Origin: Peribacillus saganii
GTDB taxonomy: Bacteria; Bacillota; Bacilli; Bacillales; DSM-1321
Direction: 5' to 3'
DNA: 64,000 nucleotides
Assembly (NCBI RefSeq): GCF_003429095.1
Contig: NZ_QVTE01000015.1
Coordinates: 1-64,000 of the forward strand
The stretch's first letter is position 1. Every line of letters starts with the position of its first letter. The translations under genes and the position numbers were made by a program. Positions 27,928-37,261 of the stretch are shown piece after piece. The notes beneath the pieces are model-generated. The model saw nothing but the letters and a program-made list of their open reading frames with translations. It did no database searches and was not told where the DNA came from.

Positions 27928-28632
27928 TTAGTGTCCTAAAAATAATTCTTCAAAGTTCTCTTCTTCCAAAAACTCTCTTCCAGAACGTTCCATTTTTATG
28001 ATGCCAGAATCCATAAGATATACACGATCTGCATGCTGTAACACATCTTTTGGGTTTTCTTCAACCACCCAAACAATTGTGGTTCCCTGGTTGCGGATTT
28101 CAACAATTAATTCTATAAGCCCTTTAATAATTTGAGGTGCCAAACCTGTGATTGGTTCATCTAATAGTAGCAGTTTAGGTTTCACTATTAAGGCACTTGA
28201 TAAAGCTAGCATTTGCCTTTCTCCGCCGCTTAACGTTCCGGCTCTTTGCCCTATCCTTTCTTTCAGCCGAGGAAACAACTCTAACATTTCTTTTATTTGA
28301 TCCTTCGGGTTTTTTAGGGTATAAGCTCCCATTTCGAGGTTCTCTAGAACAGTCAATTCTGCGAATACATTTTTTCGCTGTGGAACGTATCCTAGTCCCA
28401 TTCTCGCAATGTCACTGGCAGACTTTGTGTCGATCCTTTTGCCTTGAAAGCTAATAGAGCCCTTCATTAATGGCAGCAATCCAGCGATAGTATGCATTAA
28501 TGTCGTCTTTCCAGCGCCGTTGGACCCGATTACGGCGACCATCTCTCCCTGATTAACATGCAGGCTAACCTCATGTAAAATTGGAATTTTGCCATATCCG
28601 GATATTACGCCAGCAATTTCAAGATAGCTCAT
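27928..28632 (-). CDS. ABC transporter ATP-binding protein, LivF type
   Basis: A 234-residue ATPase with Walker A GSNGAGKTTLMHTIAGLL, signature TLSGGERQMLALSSAL and Walker B KLLLLDEPITGL. Size and the GYGKIPILHEVSL start mark it as LivF rather than LivG. It lies one base behind the LivG gene and thirteen before the binding protein, so it is part of a complete uptake system. Confidence 0.92.
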   Translation of the reverse strand: MSYLEIAGVISGYGKIPILHEVSLHVNQGEMVAVIGSNGAGKTTLMHTIAGLLPLMKGSISFQGKRIDTKSASDIARMGLGYVPQRKNVFAELTVLENLEMGAYTLKNPKDQIKEMLELFPRLKERIGQRAGTLSGGERQMLALSSALIVKPKLLLLDEPITGLAPQIIKGLIELIVEIRNQGTTIVWVVEENPKDVLQHADRVYLMDSGIIKMERSGREFLEEENFEELFLGH

Positions 28633-28633
28633 A

Positions 28634-29383
28634 TCAACTCACTCCCAGATATACAGATTTGACATTTTCATTATTCGATATTTCCTCAGGAGTGCCTGAT
28701 GCAATTAACTCGCCATTGGCCAAACAATAAATTCGGTCGCAAATCCGGTAAATAAACCCTAAATTATGGTCAATCACCAAGAAGGTCATTCCTTCATCCC
28801 GAAGACGGAGTATATGATCCACCATTTTGTCAAGAATCATGGGATTTACACCCGAAGCTGGTTCATCCAGCAGCATGATTTTTGGATCCGCCATAAGCTG
28901 CCTGCACAATTCCAAAAGTTTTAATTCCGCAGCACTTAAATTCTCAGCCAGCTCGTTCCGCTTATCGTACAAATTGAACTGTCTTAATAGACTGCAAACC
29001 TTTTCGTAATTCTTCTGTTCGGTTTGAACAATAGTTTTTCTCTTCAAAAATGTTTCAAAAATACCTTCCCCTTCATTAGGTGGAACAACCATCAAATTTT
29101 CGAGCAAACTTAATTTTGGAAAGCCAACTGGGGTTTGAAAAGTTCTCAGCAGTCCCCGTTTGACAACAGCTTCTGGGGTGGAGCCATCAATCTTTTCATT
29201 TAGAAACGTAATTTCTCCAGAATTGGATGATAGAAACAGACTGACCATGTTAAATAATGTCGTTTTCCCAGCACCATTGGGACCAATTAACCCAACAATC
29301 TCGCCTTTGTTTACTTCAAGGCTGACATTTTTAACTGCTTGAACTCCTCCAAAATTCTTGCTTAAGGCTTTAACTTGCAGCAT
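28634..29383 (-). CDS. ABC transporter ATP-binding protein, LivG type
   Basis: A 249-residue ATPase with Walker A GPNGAGKTTLFNMVSLFL, a LivG-type insertion after LLRTFQTPVGFPKLSLLENL, and Walker B IMLLDEPASGVNPMI. The signature loop reads LSAAELKLLELCRQL, where the usual LSGGQ/LSYG is LSAAE, as tolerated in LivG. GGCAGGAG before the ATG at 29383 fixes the start; the gene overlaps the end of livM by 14 bases. Confidence 0.92.
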   Translation of the reverse strand: MLQVKALSKNFGGVQAVKNVSLEVNKGEIVGLIGPNGAGKTTLFNMVSLFLSSNSGEITFLNEKIDGSTPEAVVKRGLLRTFQTPVGFPKLSLLENLMVVPPNEGEGIFETFLKRKTIVQTEQKNYEKVCSLLRQFNLYDKRNELAENLSAAELKLLELCRQLMADPKIMLLDEPASGVNPMILDKMVDHILRLRDEGMTFLVIDHNLGFIYRICDRIYCLANGELIASGTPEEISNNENVKSVYLGVS

Positions 29384-30344
29384 TTCTCCTGCCCCCTTTC
29401 GGTTCAATGATCATCGAATTCTGTTGGAAGTTAAGCAGTTTTTCCACTGATTTGAATTTCTCTGCGATCAAGCCCTGAGGAAGGAATCTTAAAACAAGGA
29501 TCAGCATCAGACCGGATATAAATTGACGTAAACCCGCCAAAAGAATACTGTATTCTGCAGGTACAGGTATAAACCTCGTGGCTTCCTGAACAAGGATTAG
29601 AACAAAAGCTCCGACAACGGCACCGCGGTTGTTGCCCATGCCTCCCAAAACGAGTGCAGTCCAGACAGTGAAGGTTATGGCAGAAGTAAACATATTTGGG
29701 GCAATAATTGACATGTACCATACGTAAAAGCAGCCGGCCAGCCCTACCATACAACTGCTCAAAATAAATACTTTTAGCTTAGTTGCAAATATCTTCTTGC
29801 CGATAGATTGGGTAACCTGTTCATTTTCACGGATTGCCCTCATATATCTTCCCATTGGCGAGTCAGCCAACTTCTGGGCAAACACATAATAGATTGCTAG
29901 TACAACAAGGACTAATCCGGCGAAAAACAGCATATAGATTGTTCCTGGAATAAAGTCCTGGAACGGTCTATCAAGTCCGAATATTCCGATATTTCCGTTT
30001 GTAAGCCATTCTTCATTTGCTGCAATGATCCGAATAATTTCAGCAAACGCAAATGTTGTTATTAATAGGTATTCACTTTGCAAACGAAGTGAGGTGTAAC
30101 CAATAAATAAACTAAGCAGGCCTGTAATGACTACTGAACCGATTACTCCTGCAATCATCGGCATTCCAAGGCCAGGACTGTCATGAGTAAGCAATGTATA
30201 CGAGTATGCGCCGACAGCGAAGTATCCCACTACTCCCAGGTCCCATAAACCCAGCATTCCGCCATTCACATTTAAAGAAACAGCCAGCATCGCGTAGATC
30301 CCGCCTAATGCAATTAAACCGGATAAGAATACTAAAATATCCAT
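29370..30344 (-). CDS. ABC transporter permease, LivM type
   Basis: A 324-residue inner-membrane permease with eight to ten helices and the LivM landmarks LNVNGGMLGLWDLGVVGYFAVGAYSYTLL and WTALVLGGMGNNRGAVVGA. A polar C-terminal tail (IIEPKGGRRN) overlaps the start of livG. It abuts livH without a gap, so the two permease subunits are translationally linked. Confidence 0.9.
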   Translation of the reverse strand: MDILVFLSGLIALGGIYAMLAVSLNVNGGMLGLWDLGVVGYFAVGAYSYTLLTHDSPGLGMPMIAGVIGSVVITGLLSLFIGYTSLRLQSEYLLITTFAFAEIIRIIAANEEWLTNGNIGIFGLDRPFQDFIPGTIYMLFFAGLVLVVLAIYYVFAQKLADSPMGRYMRAIRENEQVTQSIGKKIFATKLKVFILSSCMVGLAGCFYVWYMSIIAPNMFTSAITFTVWTALVLGGMGNNRGAVVGAFVLILVQEATRFIPVPAEYSILLAGLRQFISGLMLILVLRFLPQGLIAEKFKSVEKLLNFQQNSMIIEPKGGRRNAAS

Positions 30345-31205
30345 CTAAGCAGTACCCCCTCTTGATAGTCCTTGAGGACGGATTAATAACACTAGAATAA
30401 CAATGACGAATGCGATGGCCGTGCGGTATGAGGTAGGAATCACGACTGTACTTATGTCCATGCTTAATCCTATGATAAGGGCAGCAAGCATTGTGCCGTA
30501 TATGTTTCCCATTCCTCCTACGATAACAACGGACATGATAATCAGGATCTGCTGCCAGCCCAATTCCATATTCAATGTACCTGTCATTGCCAGCAAAATG
30601 CCTGCAAGTCCGGCTAAGCCAGATGAGATCAGCCAAACATAGTTTGATAGCTGCCTAGAGTTAATTCCCCTTATTTGAGCTAAGTCACGATTTTCAGCCA
30701 TAGCCCTAAAACCTTTTCCGTTTTTCGTTTTTGTTAATACGAAATGAAGAGCAATTACACAAATTAATGAAACAACGATTATAAATAGCTCCTGCGCTGA
30801 CATGATCTGCCTGCCAAATACATCAATCATTTTGCTCGTTTCCAGTCCAAATGTCCGAATCTCTGGTCCTACGATTGCTTGTATGACTCCATAAATGATC
30901 CACGAAAGTCCAATTGACGTGAATAATAGAACGAGAATTCCGCTTTTTCGCACCGGAAAATAAAATACTTTTGCTAACAATAGTCCAAGGACCGCAGTCG
31001 CGATAACTGAACAAACCATGGCAAGTGCAAAGGGGAAATTTAATACTGACTTAAATAGATAAGCCATATAAGCTCCGATTAATAGCAATTGTCCATGAGC
31101 GATATTCAGGAAATTTTCTGTTTTCCAAACCATTGAAAATCCGATTGATGCGATGATCAAGATACAGCCAGTGATTATTCCATAAACTACATAATCCATT
31201 TTCAA
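30345..31205 (-). CDS. ABC transporter permease, LivH type
   Basis: A 286-residue permease with eight helices and the LivH start YGIITGCILIIASIGFSMVWKTENFLNIAHGQLLLIGAY (family motif N-x-AHG). The coupling loop RAMAENRDLAQIRGIN faces the ATPases. It is the first gene of the ABC block, fifteen bases after the XdhC gene, which ties the importer to the molybdenum-hydroxylase operon. Confidence 0.9.
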   Translation of the reverse strand: MKMDYVVYGIITGCILIIASIGFSMVWKTENFLNIAHGQLLLIGAYMAYLFKSVLNFPFALAMVCSVIATAVLGLLLAKVFYFPVRKSGILVLLFTSIGLSWIIYGVIQAIVGPEIRTFGLETSKMIDVFGRQIMSAQELFIIVVSLICVIALHFVLTKTKNGKGFRAMAENRDLAQIRGINSRQLSNYVWLISSGLAGLAGILLAMTGTLNMELGWQQILIIMSVVIVGGMGNIYGTMLAALIIGLSMDISTVVIPTSYRTAIAFVIVILVLLIRPQGLSRGGTA

Positions 31206-31220
31206 CCCTCCTAATCGTTA

Positions 31221-32282
31221 TTATGCATGGATTTTATTCTTCCCTTTTAAATGGCACGAACTCCTTTGGTTACGGACGGCCAGCAGCTCTGAAACGATAC
31301 TGATTCCAACCTCCTCTACGGTTTCCCCTCCTAAATCAAGTCCAATCGGAGCAAAGAGCGGCTGGTCGATAATTTCAATTCCATTTGTCTCCAAAAGTTC
31401 TTCAGTTCGTTTGGCTGGACCAAGGACTCCTACATATTTGGGATTCGAATCCATTGCTAGTTTAAGTGCAGCCCCATCTCGCTCCATATGATGATTCATA
31501 ATAATCCACCATGAATTTCGTAGAGAAGCAGGGATTTCCATGTTATTGGAAGGGTCTGCAACCCAGTGATTCGCTCCAGGAAAACGTTTTTCATCATTGA
31601 ATTGTGTTCTTGGATCTAATACATAGACATCAAAGTTTGCTTTAAGTGCGAATTCAACTACAGGAATTGCGTCGTGTCCTGCTCCTGAAACGATCAATTT
31701 TTCAAGGGGGAAAATGGTATCGACAATGTATCTGTTTTGTTCATCAATCATCACTTTAGCACTTTGTCTATATTGTTTTTGAACGAAAAAGAGTTCATTA
31801 ATAATAGTAGAAGGAATGTATTCACCATTTTGGACGATCACTTGATTATGCTGGTTTAAAAGAGAACCTTCGCCTGTGTCGATATTTAATACAAGATTCA
31901 GCAGCTGCCCTGTAAATGCCTCCTGCTTGACCTCTCTCCAAAAGACTGAGGTCTTTTTAATCGGAAGAATGACAATTTCAAGAGCTCCTTTACAGCCAAT
32001 TCCAAGTCCCCACAAGTCATTTTCACTTAAGTTATAGGACTTGGTTGCAGGCCTGTTCTCAAGGATGGCCACTTTTGCATATTCAATCAGGTCGTTTTCG
32101 AGGCATCCTCCACTTAAGGTGCCATAAACTTCGCCATCACTCGAGATCATGATCTTGGTTCCAGGCCTCCTGTAGGAAGATCCTCTCACCTCAGTAATCA
32201 TCAGTAATGCCGCTTCTTCCCCGCGTTCCCAAACTTCGTCCATTTTTATAAAAATGTTTTGTAATTCTTTCAAGGAAGACAT
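31221..32282 (-). CDS. XdhC/CoxI family molybdenum-cofactor maturation protein
   Basis: A 353-residue cytosolic protein with the N-terminal XdhC domain (TEVRGSSYRRPGTKIMISSDGEVYGTLSGGCLE) and a C-terminal Rossmann-type domain (KLIVSGAGHDAIPVVEFALKA). XdhC binds molybdenum cofactor, aids its sulfuration and inserts it into xanthine-dehydrogenase-family enzymes. It follows the CoxE gene by one base. Its presence indicates that the neighbouring hydroxylase needs a sulfurated or specially modified cofactor. Confidence 0.9.
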   Translation of the reverse strand: MSSLKELQNIFIKMDEVWERGEEAALLMITEVRGSSYRRPGTKIMISSDGEVYGTLSGGCLENDLIEYAKVAILENRPATKSYNLSENDLWGLGIGCKGALEIVILPIKKTSVFWREVKQEAFTGQLLNLVLNIDTGEGSLLNQHNQVIVQNGEYIPSTIINELFFVQKQYRQSAKVMIDEQNRYIVDTIFPLEKLIVSGAGHDAIPVVEFALKANFDVYVLDPRTQFNDEKRFPGANHWVADPSNNMEIPASLRNSWWIIMNHHMERDGAALKLAMDSNPKYVGVLGPAKRTEELLETNGIEIIDQPLFAPIGLDLGGETVEEVGISIVSELLAVRNQRSSCHLKGKNKIHA

Positions 32283-32283
32283 A

Positions 32284-33465
32284 TTACCTAACCCTCCATT
32301 TCATCCTAGGACCCTGTTTTATCGATTTTATATCTTTTAAAGAAACCATGTGGGAGATATAAGGAATCACTGTATTAAATGCCTGTGTGTGGGGATAATA
32401 GCCCTCTAGGCCAAGTAAAGGATTGATCCAAATAATTTGGTAAACCTGAGTATGGATTTTCTTTATTTGATGTGCCAGCTGCTCCATATCTCCGCGATCC
32501 CATCCATCACTAAAGATGATGATGGTAGTTAATTGCGGGGAAAGCTTTGAAGATTGAGTTTTCCAAAATTCGCTCATGCATTGCCCTAAATTCGTGCCAT
32601 TAGCTGAGACTCTTAATCTTTCATTTAACATTTCCAGAGTATTCCCATATCTCTGTTTAAAATATTTTGTTACAGGGTAAATGGAAGTGTTAAAGAAATA
32701 TGTTTCTGCTCTGCCAGCATAACGCTGCAGAAGATAGAAGATTGGAAGATACATTTTGATATAAACTTCCATTGAACCACTTATATCCACCAAAGTGTAT
32801 AATATTTGTTTATCAGTTTTCCTTTTTCCTTTTCTATACAACTGGAACAATTCACCCGCACCCTGCGTTAGATTTTTTCGCAGCATTTTTTTCAGAACCA
32901 ATTCCTGTCTGCCCCTAATTGTGCTATCTTTTCGCATTGTTTTCATAAGTAAGGCAAGAAGGGTATTCCATTCCGTCCTGAAGTCTGCAAAATCCTTCAT
33001 AGGGATGGAGGAGTATTGTTTCAGCAGTAGCTTTTCATCGGGCGAATAGGAAAACATTCTGCCAGCCTGCTCCAATTCTTCTGAAAGATCTTCCTGCAAG
33101 AGAAATTGCTGATCCTGCTGGCCAGAAGAATTGACAGCAGATGAATCTTGCTCAAGGCCCAGCTCCTCTATATCTGGTTCGTTTTCATGGCTTTCTTCCT
33201 CATCTTCAATTGCGTGTTCTGTGCCGGCATACGGCACCTGTTCTCCCCAGAAACCGCGGAAAATCCGGTCAAAAATTTTGTAATCCTCGGGGCTAAAGCA
33301 AAAAACTGAACGAAGTGCGTAGTAAAACTCGGTTTTATTAATCAGGGATATTTCATTAAGAACAAGCATAGCTCTTAATGATTGGGCTTGATTGATTTTT
33401 AAGCCTTCTTTCTTTAAGATCCGGGCGAAGTTTACGATAGTTTCATTAAATCCATAGTGTTCCAT
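32284..33465 (-). CDS. CoxE-like VWA-domain protein
   Basis: A 393-residue protein with an acidic linker (about 90-130) and a C-terminal von Willebrand A domain from about residue 205, with the metal site VDISGSM. CoxE works with the MoxR ATPase CoxD to assemble the copper/sulfur or related active site of CO-dehydrogenase-type enzymes. It is encoded four bases after that ATPase, as in cox clusters. Confidence 0.88.
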   Translation of the reverse strand: MEHYGFNETIVNFARILKKEGLKINQAQSLRAMLVLNEISLINKTEFYYALRSVFCFSPEDYKIFDRIFRGFWGEQVPYAGTEHAIEDEEESHENEPDIEELGLEQDSSAVNSSGQQDQQFLLQEDLSEELEQAGRMFSYSPDEKLLLKQYSSIPMKDFADFRTEWNTLLALLMKTMRKDSTIRGRQELVLKKMLRKNLTQGAGELFQLYRKGKRKTDKQILYTLVDISGSMEVYIKMYLPIFYLLQRYAGRAETYFFNTSIYPVTKYFKQRYGNTLEMLNERLRVSANGTNLGQCMSEFWKTQSSKLSPQLTTIIIFSDGWDRGDMEQLAHQIKKIHTQVYQIIWINPLLGLEGYYPHTQAFNTVIPYISHMVSLKDIKSIKQGPRMKWRVR

Positions 33466-33469
33466 GTTT

Positions 33470-34387
33470 CTAACTCAACCTGGCTAAAATTTGTCTTGTT
33501 TCTCTATAAACATCTTCGATTCTTCTTGTAACTAACTCATGATCTTCTTTAGTTTTGAGAAGACAGCCAGCTAATTGCTGGAACGTTTCTTTGTCCCAAA
33601 TACTTTCTAATTCTAAACCTGCAATCGTCCTTGCCCAATCAAGGCTTTCTGACAAACCGGGCTTCTTATCAAGCTGCTGTTTCCGTAATGCTGAAACAAA
33701 CGAGCTTACCTGCTTTAACAGCGATTCTGAGAGTCCAGGTGTCTTTCTTTTGATGATTTCCATTTCTTTTTCGAGAGAGGGATAATCAATCCACTGATAT
33801 ATGCAGCGCCTTCTTAAAGCATCGTGGACTTCCCGGGATCGATTGGAAGTGAGTATAACTTTTGGTTTCTTTAAAGCCTCTATCGTGCCCAATTCAGGAA
33901 TCGTTACTTGAAAGTCGGATAAAAACTCAAGAAGAAAGGCTTCAAATCTTTCGTCTGAACGGTCGATTTCATCTATTAGCAAAACAACCGGTTTGTCGGA
34001 CTGGATAGCTGATAATAATGGCCTAGCAATCAAGAATTCTCTGTGAAAGAGGTCTTTCTCTTGAAGAGTATCAACAATTGTTTGTTCACTTTTCAAAAGC
34101 TGATGCTCCCGCAAGCGGATGTTTACTATCTGTTTCAAGTAATTCCATTCATATAACACTTCATTACTTTCTATCCCCGGAAAACATTGAATTCTAATTA
34201 ATTCACCATTGATACTCTTAGCAAGAGCTTTTGCTACTTCGGTTTTCCCAACACCGGGTTCGCCTTCTAAAAACAGCGGCTGATTCAAAAACTCCGAAAT
34301 GTAGATGGACATTAGTAAGGAAGGGTCGGCTATATATCCTTGTGATTTTAATTGTTCATTTAATTCCTCTACTGCTGAATTGTTCAT
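33470..34387 (-). CDS. MoxR-family AAA+ ATPase, CoxD-like
   Basis: A 305-residue AAA+ ATPase with Walker A GEPGVGKTEVAKAL near residue 40, Walker B VVLLIDEIDRSDERF, and sensor 1 VILTSNRSRE. MoxR proteins paired with VWA proteins act as chaperones that mature metalloenzymes; CoxD partly unfolds the hydroxylase large subunit to let sulfur in. It lies between the large-subunit gene and the CoxE gene, the same order as in Oligotropha cox. Confidence 0.9.
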   Translation of the reverse strand: MNNSAVEELNEQLKSQGYIADPSLLMSIYISEFLNQPLFLEGEPGVGKTEVAKALAKSINGELIRIQCFPGIESNEVLYEWNYLKQIVNIRLREHQLLKSEQTIVDTLQEKDLFHREFLIARPLLSAIQSDKPVVLLIDEIDRSDERFEAFLLEFLSDFQVTIPELGTIEALKKPKVILTSNRSREVHDALRRRCIYQWIDYPSLEKEMEIIKRKTPGLSESLLKQVSSFVSALRKQQLDKKPGLSESLDWARTIAGLELESIWDKETFQQLAGCLLKTKEDHELVTRRIEDVYRETRQILARLS

Positions 34388-34404
34388 CTAACTCCATCCT
34401 ATCT

Positions 34405-36768
34405 TCAGTGCATTTCCTGCAGCTCCGCTTCTTCTATTAAACTTCTAAGTTTATTAGGACTTACTGGCAAAGTATTAATTTCAATTTTCATTGGTTTCAA
34501 TGCATCGCACACAGCATTAGCAATAGCTGCTGGCGGACCAATCGCTCCGCCTTCACCGACGCCTTTAATTCCCATCGGATTTCGAGGAGAAAGAAATTCT
34601 TGATGGCCCATTTCCACAACAGGCACTTCCATAGCAGTTGGGAGTAAATAATCCATATAGGTTCCAGTCACCAATTGCCCGTTTTCATCATAAATGATTT
34701 CTTCATAGAGAGCACCGCCGATCCCCTGTGCAACTCCCCCTTGAATCTGCCCGTCAACTATCATCGGATTAAGGACACGTCCGCAATCGTGGACAACAAT
34801 ATAGCGCAGAATTTCAACAAAACCTGTGTCTTTATCCACCTCGACAACAGCCGTATGGAAACCGGAAGAAAAAGTTACAGTTGGCGGTACAAAGTAATGG
34901 GTAGCACTTGCTCCGGGCTCCATACCCTCTGGAACTTTACAGCGAGGACCAGGTTTTGCAGCAAGAGCAATTTCTTGAAGCGTAACAAATCTTGTTGGCA
35001 TGGCTTTCGGATAAACCTTGCCATTTTGTAATTCTAAATCGCTTGCTGCTACTTCAAGCATTTCCCCGGCAATCGCAAGGAGCTTTTCCTTTAGTTTTTT
35101 TGAAGCTACATGCACTGCCGATCCGGCTGTAACTGCTCCGCGGCTTGCAAAAGTGCCTACACCATAAGGGAGCAAGCTGGTATCCCCCGCTTTGACAGTT
35201 ACCTGATCTGGGCTTACTCCAAATTCATCGGCACAAATTTGAGCAAGTGTGGTTTCGTGGCTTTGTCCATGCGGGCTTGAGCCGACAAAAGCGAGAATGT
35301 GCCCAGATGAATCAAGTCTGACTACTGCTCCTTCATGAGGGCCAATACCTGTTCCTTCTATATATGAAGAAAAGCCAATACCTAAATATTTTCCTTTTTC
35401 ACGCGCTTCTTTTTGCTGCTCTCGAAATTGTTCATATCCAACAATCTTCATAGCTTGTTTCAAAGAACCAGGGTAATCTCCGTTTTCCAGCACCATATTG
35501 GCTCCATCACGATAGAACAAATCAGTATCATAAGGCATTTCCTCAGGAGTAATAAAATTTTTAAATGATACATCTACTGGATCCATATTTAGTTTTTCAG
35601 CAATCATATAGATCAGACGGTCCATCACAAACACAGCTTCCGGCCTGCCTGCTCCCCTATAAGGAACATTTGGAGTCTTATTGGTTAAAACAATTTGGCC
35701 AGTAATATCGTAGTTTGGAATGCGGTACATCCCTCTGAGATGGGCAGCAGAATTGTAAGCACAGCATAAAGCAAATGAATTATGTGCCCCGTTATCAAGC
35801 AAGAAATGGTCCTTTAACCCTAGTATCGTTCCGTCATTTTTCACGGCGACCTCGACATCATGCACCTGATCCCTGGAATGTCTCGTGCTTTGCATATGTT
35901 CTAGTCTGTCTTCGATCCATTTAATTGGACGCTTATATTTTGTTGATAGATAAGGAATGACAATTTCTTCGGGATAAACTGCACATTTTGGTCCAAATCC
36001 TCCGCCCACATCAGGAGCAACCACACGGATATTGTTCTCAACTAAACCGACCAGCTTTGATAAGTAAGACCGGACCATATAAGGTACTTGAGTCGAACTC
36101 CATACTTGCAATTGCTGCGTGCGTTCTTCGTATTCAGCTACAACGCCTCTTGTTTCTAGAGGGTTGCCGGATACCCGTGGAGTCTTGATCCTTGCTCTTA
36201 TCACGTGGTCAGCCTGATTAAATGCCTTCTCCACATCTCCAACACTCACTTCAAAATGGGATTGTATGTTGTTTTGGAGGTCTTGATGGATTACCGTAGA
36301 TTCGGCTTTGACTGATTCATAAGGATCTGTTACTACAGGCAAAGGCTCAAATTCTATCTTAATTAACCCTATGGCGTCTTCTGCAGCGTAACGATTTTCC
36401 GCGATGACTATCGCAATCGCCTGTCCGACAAATGTCACCCTATCCTTGGCAAGCATTGGTTCTGGATTTTTCTTTATGATTGGTTTAATGTCTTTTTCCA
36501 GATTTGGCGGCAATGTGAACTCCACAAACTCAGTAAAAGGCTGAACTTTACCTTCTAAATCAGCAGCCGTGATCACATCTATAACACCTTCGCAGTCTTT
36601 CGCTTTTGATGTGTCAATGCTTTTAATTAACGCATGTCCATAAGAGCTTCTCAAAATTGCAGCTTCTGCCATGTTATCTAATCGGATATCACCGACAAAT
36701 CTTCCGTTCCCTGTGAGAAGCCTGTAATCTTCTTTTCTTTTTACATTTTGACCGACATATTGCGCCAT
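34405..36768 (-). CDS. Molybdenum hydroxylase large subunit (CoxL/XdhB-like)
   Basis: A 787-residue molybdopterin-binding catalytic subunit. It shows the cofactor-binding GGGFGPK (255-261), the active-site loop PYRGAGR (369-375) and the catalytic glutamate in GVGEGG (Glu739). True CO dehydrogenases have the loop AYXCSFR with a copper-binding cysteine, which is absent here. This is therefore a form II-like hydroxylase that adds water-derived oxygen to an aromatic or heteroaromatic carbon. It is co-transcribed with medium and small subunits and with CoxD/E-type factors. Confidence 0.92.
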   Translation of the reverse strand: MAQYVGQNVKRKEDYRLLTGNGRFVGDIRLDNMAEAAILRSSYGHALIKSIDTSKAKDCEGVIDVITAADLEGKVQPFTEFVEFTLPPNLEKDIKPIIKKNPEPMLAKDRVTFVGQAIAIVIAENRYAAEDAIGLIKIEFEPLPVVTDPYESVKAESTVIHQDLQNNIQSHFEVSVGDVEKAFNQADHVIRARIKTPRVSGNPLETRGVVAEYEERTQQLQVWSSTQVPYMVRSYLSKLVGLVENNIRVVAPDVGGGFGPKCAVYPEEIVIPYLSTKYKRPIKWIEDRLEHMQSTRHSRDQVHDVEVAVKNDGTILGLKDHFLLDNGAHNSFALCCAYNSAAHLRGMYRIPNYDITGQIVLTNKTPNVPYRGAGRPEAVFVMDRLIYMIAEKLNMDPVDVSFKNFITPEEMPYDTDLFYRDGANMVLENGDYPGSLKQAMKIVGYEQFREQQKEAREKGKYLGIGFSSYIEGTGIGPHEGAVVRLDSSGHILAFVGSSPHGQSHETTLAQICADEFGVSPDQVTVKAGDTSLLPYGVGTFASRGAVTAGSAVHVASKKLKEKLLAIAGEMLEVAASDLELQNGKVYPKAMPTRFVTLQEIALAAKPGPRCKVPEGMEPGASATHYFVPPTVTFSSGFHTAVVEVDKDTGFVEILRYIVVHDCGRVLNPMIVDGQIQGGVAQGIGGALYEEIIYDENGQLVTGTYMDYLLPTAMEVPVVEMGHQEFLSPRNPMGIKGVGEGGAIGPPAAIANAVCDALKPMKIEINTLPVSPNKLRSLIEEAELQEMH

Positions 36769-36784
36769 AGCCGAATCCCCCCAT

Positions 36785-37261
36785 TTAACAGTTCAGGGCA
36801 TACGCCTCTTTTACTGCTTTAATAATGTTGCTGTATCCTGTACACCGACAAAGGTTGCCGGAAATAGCTTCGCGAATTTCTTCATCTGTCGGCAGAGTAG
36901 GGTTGTTTTCCATGAAACTCTTGAGTGACATCAAAAATCCCGGTGTGCAGAATCCGCATTGCAGTGCATGATTATTTGCAAAGGCTTGTTGAATATGATT
37001 AAATGATCCATCTGCGCGGGCAAGTGATTCAACGGTTTCGACTTGGCAGCCATCCGCCTGGACCGCAAGCATTAAACACGAGCGTACCGGTTCTCCATTT
37101 ATTAATACTGTGCATGCACCGCAGACACCGTGCTCACAGCCAACATGGGTGCCAGTTAAACCAAGATTATCCCTCAAAAAATCCGATAACAGCCATCTGG
37201 ATTCAATCTCTTTTGCTACTTCTTTTCCGTTAATTGTTACCTTGACCAATGTTTCTTTCAT
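36785..37261 (-). CDS. Molybdenum hydroxylase small subunit, 2x[2Fe-2S] (CoxS-like)
   Basis: A 158-residue iron-sulfur subunit. The plant-type cluster uses CEHGVCGACTVLINGEPVRSC and the second cluster uses CGFCTPG...CRCTG. It passes electrons from the molybdenum centre to FAD. It overlaps the FAD-subunit gene by four bases. Length and motifs are complete. Confidence 0.95.
   Translation of the reverse strand: MKETLVKVTINGKEVAKEIESRWLLSDFLRDNLGLTGTHVGCEHGVCGACTVLINGEPVRSCLMLAVQADGCQVETVESLARADGSFNHIQQAFANNHALQCGFCTPGFLMSLKSFMENNPTLPTDEEIREAISGNLCRCTGYSNIIKAVKEAYALNC

Noticed and set aside
29431..30636. Long out-of-phase frames over livM and livH (107 and 151 codons)
   Set aside because: Composition is His/Tyr/Arg-rich nonsense typical of shadow frames; the transporter frames are unambiguous.
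34405..36768. Calling the large subunit CO dehydrogenase
   Set aside because: The Cys-containing active loop of true CO dehydrogenase is missing.
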